Positions 1 through 6,271 of a stretch of DNA of 6,283 bases are shown here, one piece after another. Below the pieces are notes generated by a model. It did not search any database and was not told where the DNA came from. It saw only the letters and a program-made list of their open reading frames with translations. How positions within the stretch are numbered: the first letter of the stretch is position 1; the number at the start of each line of letters is the position of its first letter. Origin of the DNA: Phycisphaera sp. (GTDB lineage: Bacteria; Planctomycetota; Phycisphaerae; Phycisphaerales; UBA1924); NCBI GenBank assembly GCA_002732755.1, contig NVSP01000009.1, positions 15,328-21,610 on the forward strand, in the 5' to 3' direction. The translations under genes were made by a program, and so were the position numbers.

Positions 1-1
1 C

Positions 2-1756
2 CCAGACGATGCGGCGGGTGATGACAACGCACGCCGCATTGTACTGCGTGATGCTATCGGTGATGGCTCGGCTATCGAGACCGTGGAGGTGGCCCGGTTC
101 TTTCCGACAGCGACGGTTCGTCTCTACGGAAAAATATCGTACGATGAGACCTTCGTCGCAAGGCTTAGCGCCTACTTCCCATCGCGGATCGACAGGCTCT
201 TTGTCAACTACCGCGGTGTTCCCGTCAACAAGGGTGACCATCTTGCTGAGGTTTACAGCCCCGAGCTACTCGCTGCGTTTGAAGAACTCAGGCAATCCAG
301 CACTGCCGCGAATGCTACCGGCGACAGAAGCCAACTTGTTCGCCAGATGACGCGCGACATACTCGATGCTTCACGCGACAAACTTAGGCTCTTTGGGATG
401 ACAGATGACCAGATCGCGGCTGTTGAAGACGGCTCGTTCAATTCAGATAGACTCACGATCTATGCGCCGATCGGTGGTGTGGTTACGCATCTTGCGGTGC
501 GCGAGGGCGACTATGTCCAGATCGGCAATCCCATCGCTACTGTCGCTGATCTGACGAGACTCTGGCTTGACCTTGAGGTATATGAATCGCAACTCCCGAT
601 GATCCGATGGGGGCAACAGGTATCGTTCACTGTCGAATCGCACCCGGGTGAGGTCTTTGCGGGGCAGGTTTCGTTCATCGAACCCATGATTGATGATCGA
701 ACACGCACCGCTGCGGTGCGCGTCGCGGTAGACAACACTGATCGCAGGCTCAAGCCGGGCATGTTCGCCTCGGCGATTATTCGGCCAAAGGTAGGTGCCA
801 GTGGTGCGGTTGTCGGTGATGAGCTTGTCGGGCGGTGGATCAGCCCCATGCACCCGTCCGTCGTCAAAGATGAGCCGGGAGAATGTGACATCTGCGGCAT
901 GGATTTGTTGCCCGCAGAGGCGCTCGGCATTATCTCAAACCCGGAACAAGAAACCCCGCTCGTCGTGCCACACACCGCGGTGCTGTTTACTGGCACGCGA
1001 TCGGTTGTCTACATCGAAGTAGCCAACGAGGACAAGACGATATACGAGGGAAGGGAAGTCGTGCTCGGGTCAAGGGCTGGTGATTTCTATATCGTCAAAA
1101 GTGGCCTCGAAGAAGGCGACATGGTCGTTGTCCACGGCGCTTTCCGCATCGACAGCGCCATGCAGATCTCAGCAAAGCCAAGCATGATGAGCCCCAAGGG
1201 CGGGCCAAGCGGCAGCGTACACGCCGGTCACGGCGGGATGCAGCAGGCCAATGAAATGAGCAACGATATTCCAGAGTCATTCATACAGAGCCTTAGCCCT
1301 ATATACGAGACATATCTGGCAGCGCAAGAAGCGCTGGCAAACGATGATTTCCAAACGTTTACCGAGGCCAACACAAAGCTCATCGAAGCGGTTGGCCTTG
1401 TCAAAGAAACCGGCCTGTCAAGTGATTCGGTTTCCGGCTGGAGAGAAGCATCGGTACTTCTCCGACCCGCGCCGTGGGCAACAAATATCGTGCAGGCACG
1501 CGCGAACTTCGAGCAGATGAGCGAGGGCATCATCCAACTCCAACGACACTTTGGACATGTCGGCGACGAGCCGCTCAGCATCGCATTCTGCCCGATGGCG
1601 CTTGACAACAAAGGCGCCGACTGGCTCCAGCGGGGTGAGCAAGTCAACAATCCGTACTTCGGGGCATCCATGCTCCGCTGTGGCAGTGTCCTTGAAACCT
1701 TCCAGCCGATGGGCGAGATGAACTCTGATGAGCACAAGGATCACAACAATGATTGA
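2..1756 (+). CDS. cusB: CusB-type RND efflux adaptor with internal heavy-metal-binding domain and C-terminal DUF3347-like domain (5' partial)
   Basis: Periplasmic adaptor (membrane-fusion protein) linking an RND copper/silver pump to an outer-membrane channel. The frame is open to the window edge, so the N-terminus (signal peptide or lipobox) is missing and 584 residues are visible, numbered from nt 2. Order: first barrel-sandwich half about 43-85 (GKISYDE ... YSPEL, typical of CusB), alpha-hairpin about 88-140, second barrel-sandwich half about 153-186 (GGVVTHLAVREGD), beta-barrel about 187-262 (ending LKPGMFASAIIRP), inserted CxxCGM metal domain 279-310, membrane-proximal region about 311-390, Met/His-rich linker about 395-419, and DUF3347-like domain about 423-569. 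The GTG at nt 83 is an unlikely start: it has no good ribosome-binding site and coding sequence matching the family continues upstream of it. The 3' end overlaps the pump gene by 8 nt, indicating coupled translation. Adaptor identity is firm. Copper/silver specificity is inferred from the metal domains and the partner pump. Confidence 0.93.
   Translation, partial: PDDAAGDDNARRIVLRDAIGDGSAIETVEVARFFPTATVRLYGKISYDETFVARLSAYFPSRIDRLFVNYRGVPVNKGDHLAEVYSPELLAAFEELRQSSTAANATGDRSQLVRQMTRDILDASRDKLRLFGMTDDQIAAVEDGSFNSDRLTIYAPIGGVVTHLAVREGDYVQIGNPIATVADLTRLWLDLEVYESQLPMIRWGQQVSFTVESHPGEVFAGQVSFIEPMIDDRTRTAAVRVAVDNTDRRLKPGMFASAIIRPKVGASGAVVGDELVGRWISPMHPSVVKDEPGECDICGMDLLPAEALGIISNPEQETPLVVPHTAVLFTGTRSVVYIEVANEDKTIYEGREVVLGSRAGDFYIVKSGLEEGDMVVVHGAFRIDSAMQISAKPSMMSPKGGPSGSVHAGHGGMQQANEMSNDIPESFIQSLSPIYETYLAAQEALANDDFQTFTEANTKLIEAVGLVKETGLSSDSVSGWREASVLLRPAPWATNIVQARANFEQMSEGIIQLQRHFGHVGDEPLSIAFCPMALDNKGADWLQRGEQVNNPYFGASMLRCGSVLETFQPMGEMNSDEHKDHNND
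836..931 (+). other. Heavy-metal-binding domain (CxxCGM type) embedded in the adaptor
   Basis: Visible residues 279-310 of the adaptor read W-I-S-P-M-H-P, then K-D-E-P-G, then C295-D-I-C298-G-M300. This matches the short heavy-metal-binding domain usually seen as Y-x-C-P-M-H-P...C-P-x-C-G-M at the N-terminus of Cu-ATPases and some CusB proteins. Here it sits between the beta-barrel and the membrane-proximal region. The first cysteine of the usual motif is serine, leaving M283, H284, C295, C298 and M300 as likely soft-metal ligands. Binding of Cu(I) or Ag(I) is inferred. Confidence 0.85.
1181..1258 (+). other. Met/His/Gly-rich linker in the adaptor
   Basis: Visible residues about 394-419 of the adaptor are low in complexity and rich in Gly, Ser, Met and His (SMMSPKGG, then HAGHGGM, then NEM). 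The segment links the membrane-proximal region to the C-terminal domain. It is probably flexible, and the Met and His side chains could bind copper transiently; that role is inferred from composition only. Confidence 0.55.
1268..1708 (+). other. DUF3347-like C-terminal domain of the adaptor
   Basis: Visible residues about 423-569 begin with a helical stretch (FIQSLSPIYETYLAAQEAL) and end with F-C530-P-M532-A, G-A-D-W-L-Q, N-P-Y-F-G and M557-L-R-C560-G. The FCPMA...WLQ...NPYFG...MLxCG pattern is characteristic of the DUF3347 family, found alone or fused to the C-terminus of CusB-type adaptors. The paired CPM and MLxC motifs suggest one soft-metal site. The family assignment comes from remembered motifs, not a profile search. 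Confidence 0.75.
1736..1748 (+). promoter_or_regulatory. Ribosome-binding site that decides the pump gene start
   Basis: AAGGA at nt 1736-1740 lies 8 nt before the ATG at 1749, ideal spacing. The in-frame ATG at 1728 has only a weak purine-rich stretch upstream. The site lies inside the end of the adaptor gene, and the adaptor stop codon (1754-1756) falls just after the pump start, consistent with translational coupling. Confidence 0.75.
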
Positions 1757-4700
1757 TCCAAATACTACACGCAACGAAGGCTTGCTCAACACCATCATCC
1801 GCTTTTGCCTAGAGCAAAAACTCGTGGTCGCCATTATGCTTGCCGGCGCGCTTTTCTGGGGCGTGTTTGTCGCTCCGTTCGACTGGGACATCAAGGGGCT
1901 TGACCGCAATCCCGTACCCGTCGATGCCATCCCTGACATCGGCGAGAATCAGCAGATCGTTTTCACCGAGTGGCCCGGTCGAAGCCCGCAAGATATCGAC
2001 GACCAGATCAGTTATCCGCTGACCGTTTCGCTTCTGGGCATCCCGGGTGTCAAGGATATCCGCAGTTACTCTGTTTTCGGATTTTCGACTATATATGTAG
2101 TATTTGATGATGACATCGAGTTCTACTGGTCGCGTTCTCGGGTGCTCGAGAAGCTCAGCTCGCTCCCCGCTGGCACGCTCCCAGATGGGATCTCGCCGGC
2201 GCTCGGCCCCGATGCCACAGCTCTTGGACAAGTTTTCTGGTACACACTCGAAGGACAAGACACCGAAGGCAACCCGACCGGGGGGTGGGGGCCTGATGAG
2301 CTGCGCTCCATCCAAGACTTTACCGTGAAGTACAAGCTTGCAGGTGTCGAGGGGGTCTCTGAAGTCGCGTCAATCGGCGGCTTCGTCAAGGAATACCAGG
2401 TCGATGTTGATCCGAACGCCATGCGCGCGGCCAACATCTCGCTCGGGCAGGTTATTTCCGCGGTCCGTAAGAGCAACCTCGATGTCGGTGCGCGCACGCT
2501 CGAAGTCAACCGGGCCGAGTACATCGTGCGGGGGCTTGGCTTTATTAACAGTGTCGAAGATCTCGAACTCACATCCATCGACGCCCGTGACGGCCAGCCC
2601 ATTCTGATCCGAGACATCGCAAAGGTCTCGCTCGGCCCCGCCATGCGCCGGGGCGTTCTGACCAAGGCCGGTGAAGAAGCAGTGGGGGGCGTCGTCGTTG
2701 TGCGCTACGGCGAAAATCCAATGGCAGCGATCGAACGCGTCAAGGCCAAAATCAAGGACATTGCGCCGGGGCTTCCATCCAAAATACTTGCCGACGGGAC
2801 AGAAAGCCGTGTGACGATCGTACCTTTCTACGACCGCTCGGGACTCATCCGCGAAACGCTCGGCACACTCAACTCCGCGATATCGCAGCAAGTCCTTGTG
2901 ACAATAATCGTCATTGTTCTCATGGTCATGCACCTGCGCAGCAGCCTCTTGATCGCCGCCATGCTCCCGATCACGGTGCTGATGACCTTTATCGGCATGA
3001 AGATTTTCAAGGTTGATGCCAACATCGTGGCGCTCTCGGGGATCGCCATAGCGATCGGAACCATCGTTGACATGGGGATTGTGCTCAGCGAGAACATCCT
3101 CCGCCGACTTGACGAAGCCCCGCCCGATGCGAATAGGCTCGAAGTTATCTATTCCGCGACCACGGAAGTCGGCGGTGCGGTGCTGACCGCGGTCGCGACA
3201 ACGGTGGTGGGGTTCCTGCCCGTGTTCACCATGCAGGCAGCCGAGGGTAAGCTGTTCAAGCCGCTGGCGTACACCAAAACTTTCGCGTTGATCTCAGCGA
3301 TTATCATTGCGCTGACGATCCTGCCCGCGGTCGCCCATGTGCTGATGGGCTATCGACCTCGCTGGAAACTAAAGCTTAACAGCCGCTCGGCACTTGCGTT
3401 CCGTTGGGTGCGATGGTCGATGAATATCGTTGTGGTGCTGATCGTGCTTGCGGTGCTTTCAGATTCGTGGGAACCGCTTGGGCCAGGCCCGGGTACGCTG
3501 GGCAATGCAGTGTTTATCGGCGTGATCATCGGCTTGTTGCTCTTGGTGTTCTGGGTCATAAAAGCAAGCTTCCCCCGCGTGCTCGCTTGGGCGCTTCGGC
3601 ACAAACTCGTTTCGCTCTCGCCTGCGCTGTGTGTTGTGGTGATGGGCGCGACCGTCTGGCTCGGGTTTGATCGTGTCTTTGGCTGGCTCCCAGATTCGGT
3701 CCGCCGAACACAGACCGCAGTGGATATCGCCCACAGCCTGCCCGGTCTTGGCAGCGAGTTTATGCCATCCCTCGACGAGGGATCGTTCCTGTACATGCCA
3801 ACGACGATGCCCCACGCCTCGATCGGTGAGGCGACCGATATCGTCAAGGAACTCGACCGCAGGATCATGAGCGTGCCCGAGGTCGAGATGTCCGTTGGCA
3901 AGATCGGCAGGGTCGAAAGCCCGCTCGATCCCGCGCCTATTTCCATGATCGAGACAATCGTTCAATACAAGAACGAGTACAAATCTGACGAAAACGGAAA
4001 ACGCATCCGATTTCGTTACGACTCAGAAGAGAAAGAGTTTGTCAGGGACGCCTCTGGCAACCTGATCGAAGATCGCCGCGGCATGCCGTACCGGCAGTGG
4101 CGCGACGAGATCGAATCTCCGCAGGATATCTGGGACGAGATCGTTGCGATGGCGCAAATGCCTGGGATAACCAGCGCCCCAAAACTACAGCCAATCGAAA
4201 CACGCATCATCATGCTTCAGTCGGGCTTCCGCGCACCTATGGGCGTCAAGGTCTACGGCCCGGATCTCGAATCGATCGAATCATTCGCCCTTGAACTCGA
4301 ACGCCTGCTCAAGCAGGTTCCGTCGATCCAGCCCGCCGCCGTGTTTGCCGATCGAGTTGTCGGCAAACCCTATCTTGAGATCGATATCGACCGCGAGAAA
4401 ATCGCTCGCTATGGGCTGCGCATCGCCGACATTCAGGAAGTCATCGAGGTCGCTATCGGCGGCAAACCGCTCACCATGACCGTCGAAGGGCGCGAGCGGT
4501 ACCCCGTCCGTGTGCGGTATCTGCGAGAGCTCCGCGACCAGCCCGACACGCTCGGCGACATCCTTGTCCCGACGAGCTCCGGCGCACAGGTCCCGCTGCA
4601 AGAACTGGCAACAATTAACTACCGCCGCGGGCCGCAGATGATTAAGAGCGAGGACACATTCCTCGTTGCGTATGTTCTATTCGATAAAATGCCCGGCTTC

Positions 4701-5417
4701 GCCGAGGTCTCCGTCGTCAGGGATGCGCAGGCATTTCTCAAGAGTAAGATCGACTCGGGCGAACTCGTTATTCCAGCCGGCGTCAGCTACGAGTTTTCCG
4801 GCTCGTACAAGAACCAACTCCGTGCCGCCAAGCGGCTGCGCATCGTACTTCCGATCTCGCTGGTCGTGATCTTCCTCTTGCTGTATCTTCAGTTTCGGCG
4901 TGTTGAACTAACATTCTTCGTCTTCACCGGCGTGTTCGTCGCATGGGGCGGAGGGTTCCTGATGCTCTGGCTCTACGCCCAGCCTTGGTTTCTTGACATC
5001 AACCTGCTCGGCACGAATCTCCGCGAGCTGTTCCAAGTCAAGCCGTACAACCTCAGCGTTGCAGTATGGGTCGGATTCCTGGCGCTCTTTGGGATCGCAA
5101 CTGACGACGGCGTCATCATGGCGACGCGAATCAGACAATCTCTTAAAGAACAGAAACCAGATTCAATCGAAGCAATACGGCAAGCCGTTGTTGTCGGCGG
5201 CGGCCTCCGTATTCGCGCAGCGGTCATGACCAGCGCTACCACCATCCTCGCCCTTCTACCCGTGCTCACCAGCACCGGCAGAGGCGCCGACATCATGGTC
5301 CCCATGGCGATCCCAACCTTCGGCGGCATGGCGGTCGCTTCGATCACATGGTTTGTCGTCCCGATCCTGTACTGCTGGGTCGAAGAAATAAAGTTCCGTT
5401 TTAGAAAGCGTTCATAA
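1749..5417 (+). CDS. cusA: CusA-type heavy-metal RND efflux pump, enlarged subtype
   Basis: Inner-membrane proton-driven pump of the HME-RND family, predicted to export Cu(I)/Ag(I) with the upstream adaptor. 1222 residues from nt 1749, against about 1047 for E. coli CusA. Predicted membrane segments: about 25-42, 382-397, 401-420, 428-449, 476-495, 512-533, an extra pair at about 558-575 and 583-606, then 620-640, 1032-1051, 1055-1077, 1102-1125, 1157-1176 and 1180-1213, with large periplasmic loops at about 43-380 and 641-1029. All three CusA metal-site methionines have counterparts: M683 (FLYMP), M733 (ISMIET) and M822 (RIIMLQSG). Proton-relay counterparts: D441 in IVDMGIVLSEN matches D405; D1119 replaces E939; A1158 replaces K984. 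Extra length comes from the added membrane pair, about 40 residues near 744-782 and about 22 near 1076-1100. These appear to be subtype traits, not damage. The alternative start at 1728 would add 7 residues. Family is certain; monovalent specificity is likely. Confidence 0.95.
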   Translation: MIDPNTTRNEGLLNTIIRFCLEQKLVVAIMLAGALFWGVFVAPFDWDIKGLDRNPVPVDAIPDIGENQQIVFTEWPGRSPQDIDDQISYPLTVSLLGIPGVKDIRSYSVFGFSTIYVVFDDDIEFYWSRSRVLEKLSSLPAGTLPDGISPALGPDATALGQVFWYTLEGQDTEGNPTGGWGPDELRSIQDFTVKYKLAGVEGVSEVASIGGFVKEYQVDVDPNAMRAANISLGQVISAVRKSNLDVGARTLEVNRAEYIVRGLGFINSVEDLELTSIDARDGQPILIRDIAKVSLGPAMRRGVLTKAGEEAVGGVVVVRYGENPMAAIERVKAKIKDIAPGLPSKILADGTESRVTIVPFYDRSGLIRETLGTLNSAISQQVLVTIIVIVLMVMHLRSSLLIAAMLPITVLMTFIGMKIFKVDANIVALSGIAIAIGTIVDMGIVLSENILRRLDEAPPDANRLEVIYSATTEVGGAVLTAVATTVVGFLPVFTMQAAEGKLFKPLAYTKTFALISAIIIALTILPAVAHVLMGYRPRWKLKLNSRSALAFRWVRWSMNIVVVLIVLAVLSDSWEPLGPGPGTLGNAVFIGVIIGLLLLVFWVIKASFPRVLAWALRHKLVSLSPALCVVVMGATVWLGFDRVFGWLPDSVRRTQTAVDIAHSLPGLGSEFMPSLDEGSFLYMPTTMPHASIGEATDIVKELDRRIMSVPEVEMSVGKIGRVESPLDPAPISMIETIVQYKNEYKSDENGKRIRFRYDSEEKEFVRDASGNLIEDRRGMPYRQWRDEIESPQDIWDEIVAMAQMPGITSAPKLQPIETRIIMLQSGFRAPMGVKVYGPDLESIESFALELERLLKQVPSIQPAAVFADRVVGKPYLEIDIDREKIARYGLRIADIQEVIEVAIGGKPLTMTVEGRERYPVRVRYLRELRDQPDTLGDILVPTSSGAQVPLQELATINYRRGPQMIKSEDTFLVAYVLFDKMPGFAEVSVVRDAQAFLKSKIDSGELVIPAGVSYEFSGSYKNQLRAAKRLRIVLPISLVVIFLLLYLQFRRVELTFFVFTGVFVAWGGGFLMLWLYAQPWFLDINLLGTNLRELFQVKPYNLSVAVWVGFLALFGIATDDGVIMATRIRQSLKEQKPDSIEAIRQAVVVGGGLRIRAAVMTSATTILALLPVLTSTGRGADIMVPMAIPTFGGMAVASITWFVVPILYCWVEEIKFRFRKRS

Positions 5418-5435
5418 GAACGAGATGTTCACAAC

Positions 5436-5448
5436 AAGGAGTAACGCA
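5436..5448 (+). promoter_or_regulatory. Ribosome-binding site that decides the start of the secreted cysteine-rich protein
   Basis: AAGGAG at nt 5436-5441 lies 7 nt before the ATG at 5449. The in-frame ATG at 5425 precedes this site, lacks its own Shine-Dalgarno sequence, and would add 8 residues in front of an otherwise standard signal peptide. The 31-nt gap after the pump stop codon (5418-5448) holds no recognisable terminator, so read-through from the pump gene is expected. Confidence 0.85.
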
Positions 5449-6237
5449 ATGAACAAGTTTGCAATATCAGGAATCGCCCTCTGCTGCACGATGCTCTCGA
5501 CGGGAGTCTCTGCACAAGAGAGTATGGAAATGTCCGGGCACGAGCGGATCTCAAAGACGATAGCCGAGCCCTATAGCGCGGTGTATACGCTGGACACATG
5601 TCCGGTATCTGGGGGAAAGCTCGGGAGTATGGGCGATCCAATCGTAAAGACATACGACGGTCGTGAGGTTCGGTTCTGCTGCGGCGGGTGCATCGGCAAG
5701 TTTGAAGCCGACAAAGAAGGCTACTGGGAACGAATCAACAAGGCGATGGTGAAAGACCAACTTACCTACTACCCGATTACGACATGCATCATCTCTGGTG
5801 AGCCGCTGGTTGTTGATGGTGAAAGTATCGCGCGCAATATGGTGTACAACAACAGGCTTGTGCGTTTCTGCTGCAAGAGTTGCGAGAGCGAGTTCAAGGC
5901 GGATCCCGCTGCGTCTATCGAGAAGCTAGATGAGCGGGCCGCCGACGCACAACGTGAGCACTATCCGCTTAGCACCTGCGTTGTCGCCGGAGGCGATCTT
6001 GGATCTATGGGCGAGCCGTTTGAGATGATCGTCGCGGGCCGCTTGCTTAGGCTCTGCTGTGGCGGCTGCGAAGGCAAGGTCAACGCCGACCCTGCCAAGT
6101 ACATCGCAATGATCGACCTAGCGTGGCAGGAGCAGGGGGAGTTCTTGCCGACCGACGAACATGACGAACACCCCAAACCCAAGGAAGATGGTGAGCACGG
6201 CGATCATGGTGATCATGGCGACCACGGCGGACACTGA
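5449..6237 (+). CDS. Secreted three-module TRASH/YHS-like metal-binding protein with His-rich tail
   Basis: 262 residues, probably a periplasmic metal-binding protein or metallochaperone serving the pump; this function is inferred. A signal peptide is clear: MNK, a hydrophobic stretch at 4-20, and VSA at 20-22 as a signal peptidase I site before Q23. Three tandem modules follow, each with an initial Cys in a TC-x-[VI]-[SA]-G context and a later CCxxC: C51 with C77/C78/C81, C113 with C141/C142/C145, C177 with C203/C204/C207. The C-x25/27-C-x3-C spacing resembles TRASH/YHS-type metal-binding domains, slightly longer than the classical TRASH spacing. Modules end in an FxAD or NAD(P) helix (KFEADKEGY, EFKADPAAS, KVNADPAKY). 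The tail from about 236 holds seven His in Asp/Glu/Gly-rich sequence (HGDHGDHGDHGGH). Two further Cys (C12, C13) are in the signal peptide. It has no similarity to the small CusF fold that I can see. Final gene of the visible operon; metal and partner are unknown. Confidence 0.85.
   Translation: MNKFAISGIALCCTMLSTGVSAQESMEMSGHERISKTIAEPYSAVYTLDTCPVSGGKLGSMGDPIVKTYDGREVRFCCGGCIGKFEADKEGYWERINKAMVKDQLTYYPITTCIISGEPLVVDGESIARNMVYNNRLVRFCCKSCESEFKADPAASIEKLDERAADAQREHYPLSTCVVAGGDLGSMGEPFEMIVAGRLLRLCCGGCEGKVNADPAKYIAMIDLAWQEQGEFLPTDEHDEHPKPKEDGEHGDHGDHGDHGGH
5584..6114 (+). repeat. Three tandem TRASH/YHS-like protein modules (about 63 residues each)
   Basis: Module 1 covers nt 5584-5736 (residues 46-96), module 2 nt 5770-5928 (108-160), module 3 nt 5962-6114 (172-222). 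First cysteines are 62 and 64 residues apart, and CC pairs 64 and 62 apart. Modules 1 and 3 share LGSMG[DE]P and LCCGGC/FCCGGC and are clearly closest to each other. Module 2 differs (SGEPLVVDGE, FCCKSC) and has two more residues between its first Cys and CC pair. The repeat is seen in protein; the DNA has diverged, so duplication is old. Confidence 0.85.
6190..6234 (+). repeat. Five imperfect 9-bp units encoding the Gly-Asp-His tail
   Basis: Consecutive 9-bp units ggtgagcac, ggcgatcat, ggtgatcat, ggcgaccac and ggcggacac encode G-E-H, three G-D-H and G-G-H immediately before the stop codon. Synonymous third-position changes separate the units, so it is selected as protein or is not a fresh expansion. 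The tail is a likely low-affinity metal-binding segment. Confidence 0.8.
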
Positions 6238-6271
6238 AAGCACGGCGGCTGATCAAATAAGCAGACCACAC

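Noticed and set aside
9..350. Plus-strand open frame of 113 codons in another frame at the window start
   Set aside because: It overlaps the adaptor reading frame, whose protein matches the family, while this product is Arg/Ser/Thr-rich and unrecognisable.
1603..1635. TTGACA sequence inside the adaptor as a possible internal promoter
   Set aside because: No matching -10 element lies about 17 nt downstream, and the bases encode conserved residues of the C-terminal domain.
1228..1737. Minus-strand open frame of 169 codons opposite the adaptor
   Set aside because: It is antisense to a well-conserved coding region, resembles no family I know, and has a composition expected of a shadow of the plus-strand frame.
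83..1756. Adaptor gene starting at the GTG at nt 83
   Set aside because: The same frame is open to nt 2, there is no convincing ribosome-binding site before the GTG, and the protein would lack its signal peptide and begin inside the conserved N-terminal adaptor region.
3350..3946. Minus-strand open frame of 198 codons opposite the pump
   Set aside because: Low-complexity Ser/Thr/Pro-rich product antisense to the pump's membrane and porter domains; a shadow frame without recognisable domain.
1728..5417. Pump start at the ATG at nt 1728
   Set aside because: The ATG at 1749 has AAGGA at ideal spacing; the 1728 ATG does not, and the seven added residues match nothing recognisable in the family.
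5449..5514. C12-C13 of the cysteine-rich protein as a lipoprotein lipobox
   Set aside because: The residues before C12 (G-I-A-L) do not place a proper L-x-[AG]-C box at the end of the hydrophobic stretch, and VSA at 20-22 gives a better signal peptidase I site.
5425..6237. Cysteine-rich protein start at the ATG at nt 5425
   Set aside because: The Shine-Dalgarno AAGGAG lies downstream of it and serves the ATG at 5449, which begins a standard signal peptide.
6238..6271. Possible terminator after the cysteine-rich protein gene
   Set aside because: No stem-loop followed by a T-run is visible, and a likely ribosome-binding site follows directly.
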